From contig NZ_BMJQ01000001.1 of NCBI RefSeq assembly GCF_014643535.1, positions 558,001 through 622,000 of the forward strand: DNA of 64,000 nucleotides, in the 5' to 3' direction. The notes under the pieces are model-generated. The model searched no databases and was not told where the DNA came from. It worked only from the letters and a program-made list of their open reading frames with translations. This stretch comes from Aliidongia dinghuensis (lineage in GTDB: Bacteria > Pseudomonadota > Alphaproteobacteria > ATCC43930 > CGMCC-115725). This document shows, piece after piece, positions 44,072 to 52,711 of this stretch (position 1 is the stretch's first letter; every line of letters begins with the position of its first letter). The position numbers and the translations under genes were made by a program.

Positions 44072-44713
44072 CTATTCCAGCTCGGCCGCCGTCTTGATGA
44101 TGCGGGCGACCATGCCGTAGGCGATGGCTTCTTCGGCGCCCATCCAGTAGTTCCGGTCGCTGTCCTTGCGCACCCGCTCGATCGGCTGGCCGGTCTCGGC
44201 GGCGATCAGCTGGTTCAAGCGCTCGCGCATCTTGATGATCTCGCGCGCCTCGATGTCGATGTCGGTCGCAGGGCCGCGCACGCCGCCCATCGGCTGATGC
44301 AAGAGGAAGCGGGTATTGGGCAGGCAGAAGCGCTTGTCCTTGTGGCCGCCCAGATAGATGAGCGCACCGGCAGACGCGACCCAGCCGGTGCCGATCACCC
44401 GCACCGGCACATGGTCGCGCACGAAGCGGATGATGTCGTGGATCGTATCGCCGGACTCGACATGGCCGCCGGGCGAGTTGACGAACACGTCGATCGGCTT
44501 CGTCGATTCCTCGGCGAGCGTCAGGATGCGCGCAACGACGTCGCGGGCCAGCTTGTCGGTGATCTGGCCGAAGATCATGACCTTGCGGCCCTTGAGCAGG
44601 CGCGATTCCAGCTCGTTGACCGGGGCGGCCGCGTCGGTCTTGGGCGTATCCGTCTCCGGAGCCTCGGGCTCGTCCTCGTCGTCGAAACGGAAATGGGGCA
44701 GGCGGTCGCTCAC
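44072..44713 (-). CDS. ClpP-family serine peptidase paralogue
   Basis: 213 residues. Catalytic triad Ser114 (GWVASAGAL), His139 (LLHQPMGG) and Asp184 (RKDSDRNYW). ClpP folds make barrel proteases with Clp ATPases. The N-terminal 35 residues are very acidic (DDEDEPEAPETDTPKTD) and differ from standard ClpP; the usual GQAASMGA is GWVASAGA here. No clpX, clpA or tig gene is adjacent, so it is a second ClpP. It could act alone or with another ATPase. Confidence 0.87.
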   Translation of the reverse strand: MSDRLPHFRFDDEDEPEAPETDTPKTDAAAPVNELESRLLKGRKVMIFGQITDKLARDVVARILTLAEESTKPIDVFVNSPGGHVESGDTIHDIIRFVRDHVPVRVIGTGWVASAGALIYLGGHKDKRFCLPNTRFLLHQPMGGVRGPATDIDIEAREIIKMRERLNQLIAAETGQPIERVRKDSDRNYWMGAEEAIAYGMVARIIKTAAELE

Positions 44714-44798
44714 GGGGGCATCCTCTTATTTGCGCCCGGCTTGGGCGCCTTCATGCAATCGAGCGCGTTCATCTAAATCGAAAACGCGTCGACAGTCT

Positions 44799-46202
44799 CT
44801 ACCTAAGGCGCGGCAAGGCGATCGGCAAGACTGCTTCGAGCGCGCGCGACGCCTGCAGCACCTTGTCCTCGCGATAGGCCGGACCAACGAGCTGCAATCC
44901 GACCGGCAGGCCTTGGGCAAATCCCACCGGCAGCGAGGCGGCTGGATGGCGCGTCAGGTTGAACGGATAGGAGAACGGCGTCCAGCCGGTCCAGCCGGCG
45001 TAGGGGCCGCTGTCCGGCGCGTTCATGCCGGCCCGGAAGGCGACGATCGGCAAGGTCGGCGTCACCAGCAGGTCGAACCGCTCGAACAGCTGGTGGATCT
45101 GGACCGTCAAGGCTTCGCGTGCCTTCAAGGCGTTGAGGAAATCGACGGCGCTGTAGCGCGCGCCGATCTCGGCATAGTTCTGCAGGCCGGGGTCGATCTG
45201 GCTGCGCTCCTCGGGCGTGAACTGGGCGAGGAGGGCGGCGGCACCCGCGAGCCAATGCTTGGCGAACACGTCGCCGACATTGGGCATGGCGAGCGTCACG
45301 GGCTCGACCTCGGCGCCGAGCGCCTCGAGGTGCCGGACCGCCTCGGCCACGCGCGCCGCGACCTCCGGCTCGACCGGCTCGCCGTTGATTGTCTCGGCAT
45401 AGGCGATGCGCCAGCGGGCGACGCCGCCGTCGAGGCCCAGGCGCCAGTCACGCCCGGCCGGCGGCAGCGCATTCGCGTCGCGCGCGTCAGGCTCGGCCAG
45501 CACGTTCAGCATCAGGGCGGCATCGGCCACCGTCCGGGTCATCGGGCCGACATGGGCGACGGGATTGAAGGGCGAGGGCGGATAGGCCGGCACGCGGCCG
45601 TAGCTCGCCTTCAAGCCGTAGATGCCGGTAAAGCCGGCCGGGATGCGGATCGAGCCGCCGCCGTCGGTGCCGAGGTGAAGGGCACCCATGCCGAGTGCCG
45701 CCGCGACGGCGGCGCCGCCGCTCGAGCCGCCGGGCGTCCGCTCCGGGTCCCAGGGGTTGCGCGTGATGCCGGTCAGCGCCGAATCGGTGACGCCCTTCCA
45801 GCCGAATTCCGGCGTCGTGGTCTTGCCGAGGAGGACGGCGCCGTGCTCCTTCAAGCGCGCGACCACCGGCGCGTCCTCGGTCCAGGGCTGGTCGCGATCG
45901 ATGAGCTTCGAGCCGCGCAAGGTCGGCCAGCCGGTGACCAGCAGAATGTCCTTGACCGAGGTCGGCACGCCATCGACCAGCCCCTGCGGCCGGCCGATCT
46001 GCCAGCGGGCCTCCGACGCCCGGGCCGCGGCAAGCGCGCCCTCCTCGTCGAGGAAGCAAAAGGCATTGACCTTGGCGTCGAGCGCCCGGATGCGGTCGAA
46101 GGCGGCCCGCGTCGCCTCGACCGGCGACAGGTGGCGGGCGCGATAGGCCGCGACCAGCTCGGTCGCCGACATCAAGGCAATCTCGTCACTCATCGCGCGC
46201 AT
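44799..46202 (-). CDS. Amidase (amidase signature family)
   Basis: 467 residues. Ser-Ser-Lys triad: Lys in GVPTSVKDILL and Ser in GGSSGGAAVAAA. Related to GatA and to aryl or indole-acetamide amidases, but no gatB or gatC is present, so a catabolic role is likely. Two ATGs, 46202 and 46193, are possible; the first was kept. No regulator is adjacent on the same strand except TetR, which belongs to the pump. Confidence 0.88.
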   Translation of the reverse strand: MRAMSDEIALMSATELVAAYRARHLSPVEATRAAFDRIRALDAKVNAFCFLDEEGALAAARASEARWQIGRPQGLVDGVPTSVKDILLVTGWPTLRGSKLIDRDQPWTEDAPVVARLKEHGAVLLGKTTTPEFGWKGVTDSALTGITRNPWDPERTPGGSSGGAAVAAALGMGALHLGTDGGGSIRIPAGFTGIYGLKASYGRVPAYPPSPFNPVAHVGPMTRTVADAALMLNVLAEPDARDANALPPAGRDWRLGLDGGVARWRIAYAETINGEPVEPEVAARVAEAVRHLEALGAEVEPVTLAMPNVGDVFAKHWLAGAAALLAQFTPEERSQIDPGLQNYAEIGARYSAVDFLNALKAREALTVQIHQLFERFDLLVTPTLPIVAFRAGMNAPDSGPYAGWTGWTPFSYPFNLTRHPAASLPVGFAQGLPVGLQLVGPAYREDKVLQASRALEAVLPIALPRLR

Positions 46203-46274
46203 GGCTCCGTCTCAGGGATGGGAGCACGGAGTGTGCGCTGGCCGCGGATGCCGGGCAAGCCGGCTTCGGCGGGC

Positions 46275-46952
46275 TCAGGCGCTGGGGCGAGCGGCGTCGG
46301 GACGGGGGTCGCGCGGACCGTAATGGCTCATGAACACGGCGACGCCGGCCTCGACATTGCGCCGGATGTCGGCCTCCTCGGCCTGATAGAAGGACACGAG
46401 CAGGCAGCGCAGGTGCAGGTCGCTCTTGATGAGCGCCACGAAATGGGCCGCCGCCGCGCGCGGATTTTCGACCGTGAGCTCGCCTCGTGCCGCCGCGTCG
46501 CCAATGATCGTGGCGATCAGCTCCAAAAGGTCTCTGCTGCCCGTCTGGAAGATCGTCTGGCCCAGCTGGGGAAAGCGCCGGGTCTCGCCGATCACCGTGC
46601 GAAACAGGGTCAGGGAATCGTGGTTGGTGACGAAGCGCATGAACTGCAGGCCGATGAGCCGCAAGGTTTCGACCGGGTCGCTGTGCGCTTCGCTCGCGAT
46701 CGCCACGATCGCATCGCGGAGCCGCGCGCGCGCCTGGTTGATCACCTCGGCAAACAGGCGCTCCTTGCTCTCGAAATGGACATAGAGCGTCGCCTTCGAT
46801 ACGCCGGCGCGCTTGGCGACCGCGTCCATGCTCGTGTCGCCGTAGCCTTGCTCCAGGAACAGGTGCCGAGCCGCGGCGAGGATCTGCCGGACCTTGCCGG
46901 CCGGCTCGTCGGCCGCAGCGGCATCGGCGGGCAATAATTCCTTTTTCGCCAT
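46275..46952 (-). CDS. TetR/AcrR-family repressor of the EmrAB-type pump
   Basis: 225 residues. Helix-turn-helix MDAVAKRAGVSKATLYVHFES and a ligand domain with FRTVIGETRRFPQLG, as in AcrR-like TetR proteins. ATG 46952 chosen over GTG 46961. It is divergent from the pump operon, with two operator-like palindromes in between, so auto-repression and pump repression are expected. Confidence 0.9.
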   Translation of the reverse strand: MAKKELLPADAAAADEPAGKVRQILAAARHLFLEQGYGDTSMDAVAKRAGVSKATLYVHFESKERLFAEVINQARARLRDAIVAIASEAHSDPVETLRLIGLQFMRFVTNHDSLTLFRTVIGETRRFPQLGQTIFQTGSRDLLELIATIIGDAAARGELTVENPRAAAAHFVALIKSDLHLRCLLVSFYQAEEADIRRNVEAGVAVFMSHYGPRDPRPDAARPSA

Positions 46953-46970
46953 GGGCGTCACTCTGCCAAA

Positions 46971-46991
46971 AAAACTGAACCGTTCAGTTTT
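46971..46991. promoter_or_regulatory. TetR operator 1
   Basis: Arms AAAACTGAAC and GTTCAGTTTT flank one central C, a perfect 10-bp inverted repeat just upstream of the TetR start. Confidence 0.85.
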
Positions 46992-47034
46992 CTTCTAGAC
47001 AAGACAGGGGCGAGCGTCTACCTGAATCGCGTTG

Positions 47035-47051
47035 AACTGAACGGTTCAGTT
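47035..47051. promoter_or_regulatory. TetR operator 2
   Basis: Arms AACTGAAC and GTTCAGTT flank one central G; the same core as operator 1, 104 bp before the pump operon start. Confidence 0.85.
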
Positions 47052-47154
47052 TCGACTGCGGCCGGCTGCCCATCTTTCGGGTGGCGCCCCGCGTCGGCGG
47101 ACCGATGTCCCGCCCCCGTCCGGGGCTTGGCGGGAGCGCGCAAAGGATGGGGTT

Positions 47155-48249
47155 ATGACGGTGACGAACGAGGCGGCCGGCAGCAAGGCGGGGTCTGCGG
47201 CAGGCGACAAGCGCCGTTCCAGTTTGGCGCCCAGGCTGGTGTTCGGCGGGGTGGTGCTGGCCCTGGTTCTGGGCGGCACCTACTACTGGCTCTCGACGCG
47301 CGGCCTCGAATCGACGGACGACGCCTATACCGACGGCACGGCCATCACGATCGCGCCGAAGGTTGCGGGCTACGTCGTCAAGCTCGCAGTCAGCGACAAT
47401 ACGCGGGTCAAGGCAGGCGACACGATCCTGGAGATCGATCCGCGCGACTATCTGGTGGCGCGCGACAAGGCGCTCGCGACGGAGCAGCTGGCCGAAGCCC
47501 AGCTCATGAGCGCCCGGACCAACCTCGAGATCGCCAGGGTGAGATACCCGGCCGACCTCGCCTCGGCCGAGGCGACGGTCGCCTCCGCCAAGGCGAGCTA
47601 CGCCAAGGCCCATGCGGACCTGCTGCGCCAGCAGAAGGTCGACCCGCGCGCCACGACCCAGCAGCAGGTCGACGCCGCCCGCCAAGCCGACGAAAGTGCG
47701 GCGGCGGCGCTCAAGGACGCCGAGGCCAAGCTCAAGACCGCCCAGCTCGTCGAGCAGAACATCGCCACGGCTGAGGCGCAGGTGAAGCAGCTTGAGGCGC
47801 AGGTGGCATCCGCCAAGGCGGACTACGACCAGGCGGTGCTCAACCTCGGCTACACGCATGTGACGGCACCGGCCGACGGCTGGGTGACGAAGCGCAATGT
47901 CGAACTCGGCAACTATCTGCAGCCGGGCCAGTCGCTGTTCTCGCTCGTCTCGCCGCAAGTCTGGGTCACGGCGAACTTCAAGGAATCGCAGCTGACCGAC
48001 ATGCGACCGGGCCAGCACGTCAAGATCGACATCGACGCCTATCCGGACCTCGATGTCGAAGGCCACGTCGACAGCATCCAGATGGGCTCGGGCTCGCGCT
48101 TCACTGCCTTTCCGGCGGAGAACGCGACCGGCAATTTCGTGAAGATCGTGCAGCGCGTGCCGGTCAAGATCGTGATCGACAAGGGGCTCGATGCCGACCA
48201 CCCGTTGCCGCTGGGCCTCTCGGTCGAGCCGGAGGTCGAGGTCAAATGA
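47155..48249 (+). CDS. EmrA/HlyD-family membrane fusion protein
   Basis: 364 residues: one N-terminal membrane anchor (LVFGGVVLALVLGGTYYW), a lipoyl/barrel-sandwich domain (TDDAYTDGTAITIAPKVAGYV), a long coiled-coil hairpin (residues 115-225) and a beta-barrel end. It links the inner-membrane pump to the outer-membrane channel. The emrB-like gene overlaps by four bases (ATGA). No obvious Shine-Dalgarno except AAAGGA. Confidence 0.93.
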   Translation: MTVTNEAAGSKAGSAAGDKRRSSLAPRLVFGGVVLALVLGGTYYWLSTRGLESTDDAYTDGTAITIAPKVAGYVVKLAVSDNTRVKAGDTILEIDPRDYLVARDKALATEQLAEAQLMSARTNLEIARVRYPADLASAEATVASAKASYAKAHADLLRQQKVDPRATTQQQVDAARQADESAAAALKDAEAKLKTAQLVEQNIATAEAQVKQLEAQVASAKADYDQAVLNLGYTHVTAPADGWVTKRNVELGNYLQPGQSLFSLVSPQVWVTANFKESQLTDMRPGQHVKIDIDAYPDLDVEGHVDSIQMGSGSRFTAFPAENATGNFVKIVQRVPVKIVIDKGLDADHPLPLGLSVEPEVEVK

Positions 48250-49850
48250 GCGAAGGGCCGGTCGATACCGGCGCGCCCAGCCGCTCTGACTGGCGGCCGC
48301 GCCATAATCCCTGGGCGATCGCGGTCACGGTCACGTCGGCCGCCTTCATGGAGATCCTCGACACCACGATCGTCAACGTGGCGCTGCCGCATATCGCGGG
48401 CAGCCTGTCGGTCGGTCCCGACGAGGCGACCTGGGCGCTGACCTCCTATCTGGTCGCGAACGGCATCGTGCTGCCGGTCTCGGGCTGGTTCGGCAGCGTG
48501 CTCGGGCGCAAGCGCTATTTCATGATCTGCATCGCCATGTTCACGGTCTGCTCGCTGTTGTGCGGACTGGCGACGAGCCTGCCGCAGCTCATCCTGTTCC
48601 GTGTGGCGCAAGGCTTCTTCGGTGGCGGCCTGCAGCCGAACCAGCAGTCGATCATCCTCGATACCTTCCCGCCGGCCAAGCGCGGCGCCGCCTTCTCGGT
48701 GACGGCGATCGCGACGATCGTGGCGCCCGTGCTGGGGCCGACCTTGGGCGGCATCATCACCGACAACATCAGCTGGCGCTGGATCTTCTTCATCAACGTG
48801 CCGGTCGGCATCATTGCCTGGCTCGCGGTCATGGCGCTGGTCGAGGACCCGCCCTGGGCCAAGGCGGCCGCGCGCAACGGCCGGCTCGACATCGACTATA
48901 TCGGCCTCTCGCTCATAGCCCTTGGGCTCGGCAGTCTCGAGATCGTGCTCGATCGCGGCGAGCAGGACGACTGGCTGGGCTCGCCCTTCATCCGCACCTT
49001 CGCAGTCATGGCCATTCTCGGCATCGTCGGTGCGGTGTGCTGGCTGCTGGTTGCGAAAAAGCCGGTGGTCAACATCCGGGTGCTTGCGAACCGCAATTTC
49101 GCGCTCGGCGCCACCATGATCTTCTCCATGGCGGTCGTGCTCTATTCGAGCGCCGTGCTGATCCCGCAGCTGGCCCAGCAGCAGCTGGGCTATACCGCGA
49201 CCTGGGCCGGCATGGTGCTCTCGCCGGGCGCGCTGCTCACGATCTTCACGATCCCCGTGGTGGGGCGGTTGCTGCCGCTCATCCAGACCCGCCACCTGAT
49301 TGCGGTGGGCTTCGTCATCCTGGGCTTCGCGCTGTTCTACGCCGCCTCGATCACGCCCCAGGTCAATTTCGGCACGCTCGCCTTCATGCGTATGTTCCAG
49401 ACCTTCGGGCTTGCCTTCCTGTTCGTGCCGATCAGCACGATCGCGTTCTCGACCATCAAGCCGGAACTCAACCGTGACGCGGCCTCGCTCTACACGATGT
49501 TCCGCAACATTGCGGGCTCCGTCGGCATCTCGGTCGCAACCTCGCTCGTGACCGAGCACAGCCAGACGCACATGGCCTACATGGCGCAGCACCTGTCGCC
49601 GTTCGACCAACCCTACCTCGACACGCTCGCCCGCAACACGGCGGCGCTCGAGGCCAGGGGTGTCGCCGCCACCAGCCTCGCCCGGACGGCCGACGGCCTC
49701 GTCTACAAGGGGTTGCTCCTGCAGTCGTCGGTCCAGGCCTATCTCGACGTCTTCGTGATCTGCGCGGTGCTCGCCTTCTTGATCGTGCCGCTCACCTTCC
49801 TGTTCGCCCCATCCAAGGCGGGCGGCCGCAGGCCCGCCGGAGCCGATTGA
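48246..49850 (+). CDS. DHA2-family (14-TM) drug exporter, EmrB-like
   Basis: 534 residues, 14 membrane segments. N-terminal motif AAFMEILDTTIVNVALPHIA and motif C near residue 150 (VAPVLGPTLGG) are typical of EmrB. Exports hydrophobic drugs or uncouplers with EmrA and an outer-membrane factor. Start codon overlaps emrA; the stop TGA overlaps the next gene start by one base within a duplicated 15-bp unit. Confidence 0.95.
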   Translation: MSEGPVDTGAPSRSDWRPRHNPWAIAVTVTSAAFMEILDTTIVNVALPHIAGSLSVGPDEATWALTSYLVANGIVLPVSGWFGSVLGRKRYFMICIAMFTVCSLLCGLATSLPQLILFRVAQGFFGGGLQPNQQSIILDTFPPAKRGAAFSVTAIATIVAPVLGPTLGGIITDNISWRWIFFINVPVGIIAWLAVMALVEDPPWAKAAARNGRLDIDYIGLSLIALGLGSLEIVLDRGEQDDWLGSPFIRTFAVMAILGIVGAVCWLLVAKKPVVNIRVLANRNFALGATMIFSMAVVLYSSAVLIPQLAQQQLGYTATWAGMVLSPGALLTIFTIPVVGRLLPLIQTRHLIAVGFVILGFALFYAASITPQVNFGTLAFMRMFQTFGLAFLFVPISTIAFSTIKPELNRDAASLYTMFRNIAGSVGISVATSLVTEHSQTHMAYMAQHLSPFDQPYLDTLARNTAALEARGVAATSLARTADGLVYKGLLLQSSVQAYLDVFVICAVLAFLIVPLTFLFAPSKAGGRRPAGAD

Positions 49851-49870
49851 TGCATAGCCGATTGATGCAC
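49841..49870. repeat. 15-bp tandem duplication at the emrB-like stop and channel start
   Basis: AGCCGATTGATGCAT is directly followed by AGCCGATTGATGCAC. Each unit contains TGATG, so the stop/start junction is present twice and two ATGs (49850, 49865) are available. Confidence 0.92.
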
Positions 49871-51325
49871 ACCCGCCGTTCCTACCTTCCGTTTCTGGCG
49901 CTCGTTCTGGCTGGCTGCACCGTTGGTCCCGACTATGTGCCGCCCAAGACCGAGGCGCCGGCCCAGTGGACCGAGGCCAAGACGCCCGGCCTGATCGGCA
50001 CCGGCCCCGAGGCGGCGCAGCAGCTCGAGCGTTGGTGGACCTCGTTCAACGATCCGACGCTGTCGAGCCTGGTCGGCCAGGCGATCGCCGACAATCTCGA
50101 TCTCAAGATTGCCGAGCAGCGGCTTGTCGAAGCCCGCGCCGAGCGGGAGCAGGCCGCGGCCGGCTATTACCCGACGCTCGGCGCCTCGGCCTCGGCCGAG
50201 CGGCAGCGCTATTCGACCGCGCTCAAGTTCCCGCCGTTCGGCGGCATCGCCAACACGTTCGAGGCCGGCTTCGACGCGTCGTGGGAGATCGACGTCTTCG
50301 GCAAGACGCGGCGCGCGGTCGAGGCGGCCGATGCGACGGTCGAGGCGACGAACGAGAGCCGGCGCGACGTGCTGGTGAGCTTGCTGGCCGAACTTGGCCA
50401 GGATTACGCGACGCTGCGCTCGGCCCAGGCGCGTCTCGCCATCGCCTACCGCAACATCAAGGCCGACCAGGATTCGCTCGACCTGACGCGCGACAAGTAC
50501 AAGGGCGGGCTCGGCAACGAACTCGACGTAGCGCAAGCGCAGTCACAGCTCGAGACGCTGAACGCCGCGGTGCCGCAGCTCGAGACCGTGGTGGCCCAGC
50601 AGTCGCACGCCATCGCCGTGCTTCTGGGCAAGGAGCCGGGCGCGCTCGAGGCCGAGCTTGCAGCACCCCAGCCGCTGCCGCCGGCGCCGCCCGTGCTGCC
50701 GGCCGCAGTGCCGTCCGACGTGGTGCGCAACCGACCGGACATCCGCGCGGCCGAGCGGCAAATCGCCGGAGCCAATGCCGAGATCGGCGTCGCCATCGCC
50801 CAGATGTTCCCGAGCTTCTCGATCACGCCCTCGTTCGGGCTCGCCGGCGGCTCGCTGCATCACCTCCTGAACGACGGCGCCCTGCAATGGGGCGTGCCGG
50901 CCTCGGTCTCGGTACCGATCTTCGAGGGCGGCCGGCTCGAGGCGAACGTGATCGAGGCTAAAGCGATCGCCGAGGAGGACCGGCTCTCCTACCGCAAGAC
51001 GGTGCTGACCGCGTTCCAGGAGGTCGAGGACGCGCTGGTCGCCTACAACGCCGAGCGGCGCCGGCACGAGCGGCTGGTGGCCGCGGTCGCGGCCGACCGG
51101 ACCGCGCTCGACCGGTCGACGTCGCTCTATCGCAGCGGGCTCGGCACCTTCCTCGCCGTGCTCGACAGCGAGCGCAGCCTCTATGGTTCCGAGGATGCGG
51201 CGGCGCAGAGCGAGCTCACGCTGACCCAGCAGACGATCGCGCTCTACAAGGCGCTGGGTGCCGGCTGGCAGGTCGGCGAGCCGGAGGTGCCGGCGAAAGT
51301 CGCGGACGCCGAGCCGCAGAAGTAG
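49850..51325 (+). CDS. Outer-membrane efflux lipoprotein (NodT/OprM family)
   Basis: About 491 residues from ATG 49850, or 486 from ATG 49865. A lipobox LALVLAGC sits near residue 22. The mature start GPDYVPPKTEAPAQW and the internal WWTSFNDPTLSSLV are typical of NodT-type trimeric channels. It completes the pump: TetR, EmrA-like, EmrB-like and this channel. Translation is coupled to emrB. Confidence 0.95.
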   Translation: MHSRLMHTRRSYLPFLALVLAGCTVGPDYVPPKTEAPAQWTEAKTPGLIGTGPEAAQQLERWWTSFNDPTLSSLVGQAIADNLDLKIAEQRLVEARAEREQAAAGYYPTLGASASAERQRYSTALKFPPFGGIANTFEAGFDASWEIDVFGKTRRAVEAADATVEATNESRRDVLVSLLAELGQDYATLRSAQARLAIAYRNIKADQDSLDLTRDKYKGGLGNELDVAQAQSQLETLNAAVPQLETVVAQQSHAIAVLLGKEPGALEAELAAPQPLPPAPPVLPAAVPSDVVRNRPDIRAAERQIAGANAEIGVAIAQMFPSFSITPSFGLAGGSLHHLLNDGALQWGVPASVSVPIFEGGRLEANVIEAKAIAEEDRLSYRKTVLTAFQEVEDALVAYNAERRRHERLVAAVAADRTALDRSTSLYRSGLGTFLAVLDSERSLYGSEDAAAQSELTLTQQTIALYKALGAGWQVGEPEVPAKVADAEPQK

Positions 51326-51490
51326 CGGCGGTCGGCAATCTCCCCGTGCTTTTTCTGTAACGCTCACTCCCTGCGCGCACCCTGGGGGTGATGCGCCCCC
51401 TTCCGCTGCCCGGCGAAACAGGGCATACCCGCCTCCGGGTCGTCGAGGTGGGGGCCATCGAGGGCGAAGGCCGTCGGTGGCGGGAGAGGG

Positions 51491-52651
51491 ATGCTGGTGA
51501 GAGCGTGCGTCATCGCAGTCGGGCTGATGGCCGCCGGGTTCGGACTCGCCGGGTTCGGACTGGCCGGCTTCGCGAGCCCGCTGGCCGTGCGCGCCGACCT
51601 GCCGCGGATCGTCGCCGCCGACGATACGACGCCGGTGCTGAACTTCGCCAATCGCCCGGACTATCTCGCCGACGACACGATCCAGAAGTTCGAGGCCGAG
51701 ACCGGCATCAAGATCAATCTCACGACCTACACGACCGACGACGAGCTGCTCGCCGGCCTCAAATCGGGCAAGGGCGATTGGGATCTGGTCGTGGCTCCGG
51801 CCGTGCCCGTGCTGGGCAAGGGCATCGCCGACGGGCTCTTCCAGCCGATCGACCGCACCAAGATCGGCAATTACGCCAACGTCGATCCGGCGATCCTCGA
51901 CCGCGTGGCGCCGATCGACGCCGGCAACCGCATGGGCGTGCCGTTCCTGTTCGGCACGGCCGGCCTGGCCGTCAATTTGGCGAAGCTCAAGGACGCGCTG
52001 GGCGAGGATCCGCCGACGGACACGCTGGGCCTGCTGTTCGACCCGGCGCTCAACAAAAAGGCCGCCACCTGCGGCCTCGCGATCCAGGATTCCCCGGACG
52101 ACGCGATCCCGGCGGCACTCGCCTTCCTGGGGCTCGACCCGACCAGCCAGGACGACAAGGACCTGGCCCGCGCGGGCGAGCTCCTGCAGCGGGTGAAGCC
52201 GCTCGTCCGGCGGTTCGCCGCCAATGATTTGACCGAGGCACTCGCCGGCGGCTCGGTCTGCGTCGGTTTCGGCAGCTCGATCCAGGTGACTGACGCGAAG
52301 ACGCGCGCGTCCGATCGGGACAATGGCGTCGACCTCACCTATACGGTGCCGCGCGAGCGGGCGCGGCTGTGGATCGACGTGCTGGCGATCCCGGCCAAGG
52401 CCAAGAATGTCGAGGCGGCGCAGCAATTCATCAATTTCCTGCTCCGGCCCGAGATCGTCAGCGACATCACCGACTGGACCGGTGCCGCCAACCCGAACCT
52501 GCTCGCCGCCGATTTCGTCGATGACGACGACAAGAGCGACGAGACGGTGTTCCCGTCGCAGACGAGCTGGGCCCGGCTGTTCCTCGACCGGCTGCATACG
52601 CCGGAGGCCGAGAAGACGCGCGCGCGTATCTGGGCCCGCAGCAAGCCATAA
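51491..52651 (+). CDS. Polyamine-type ABC transporter periplasmic binding protein
   Basis: 386 residues: signal peptide (residues 1-35) and mature binding domain with VLNFANRPDYLADDTIQKFEAETGI and KNVEAAQQFINFLLRPEIV, as in PotD/PotF spermidine and putrescine binders. GGGAGAGGG precedes ATG 51491. It lies 60 bp before aguA in a polyamine operon. No ABC permease or ATPase is nearby. Confidence 0.87.
   Translation: MLVRACVIAVGLMAAGFGLAGFGLAGFASPLAVRADLPRIVAADDTTPVLNFANRPDYLADDTIQKFEAETGIKINLTTYTTDDELLAGLKSGKGDWDLVVAPAVPVLGKGIADGLFQPIDRTKIGNYANVDPAILDRVAPIDAGNRMGVPFLFGTAGLAVNLAKLKDALGEDPPTDTLGLLFDPALNKKAATCGLAIQDSPDDAIPAALAFLGLDPTSQDDKDLARAGELLQRVKPLVRRFAANDLTEALAGGSVCVGFGSSIQVTDAKTRASDRDNGVDLTYTVPRERARLWIDVLAIPAKAKNVEAAQQFINFLLRPEIVSDITDWTGAANPNLLAADFVDDDDKSDETVFPSQTSWARLFLDRLHTPEAEKTRARIWARSKP
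51536..51570. repeat. 15-bp tandem repeat in the signal peptide of the binding protein
   Basis: GGGTTCGGACTCGCC and GGGTTCGGACTGGCC are adjacent and followed by a partial third unit. They encode GFGLA twice. Confidence 0.85.
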
Positions 52652-52711
52652 GCAATCGGGCGTGCTTGCCGTTATGATGCGGCCGCCCACCGTTCCCCGG
52701 AGACGTTCGAC

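Noticed and set aside
44358-46937. Plus-strand frame of 859 codons opposite clpP, amidase and tetR
   Set aside because: Spans three real minus-strand genes and an intergenic stretch; composition is typical of GC-driven antisense frames.
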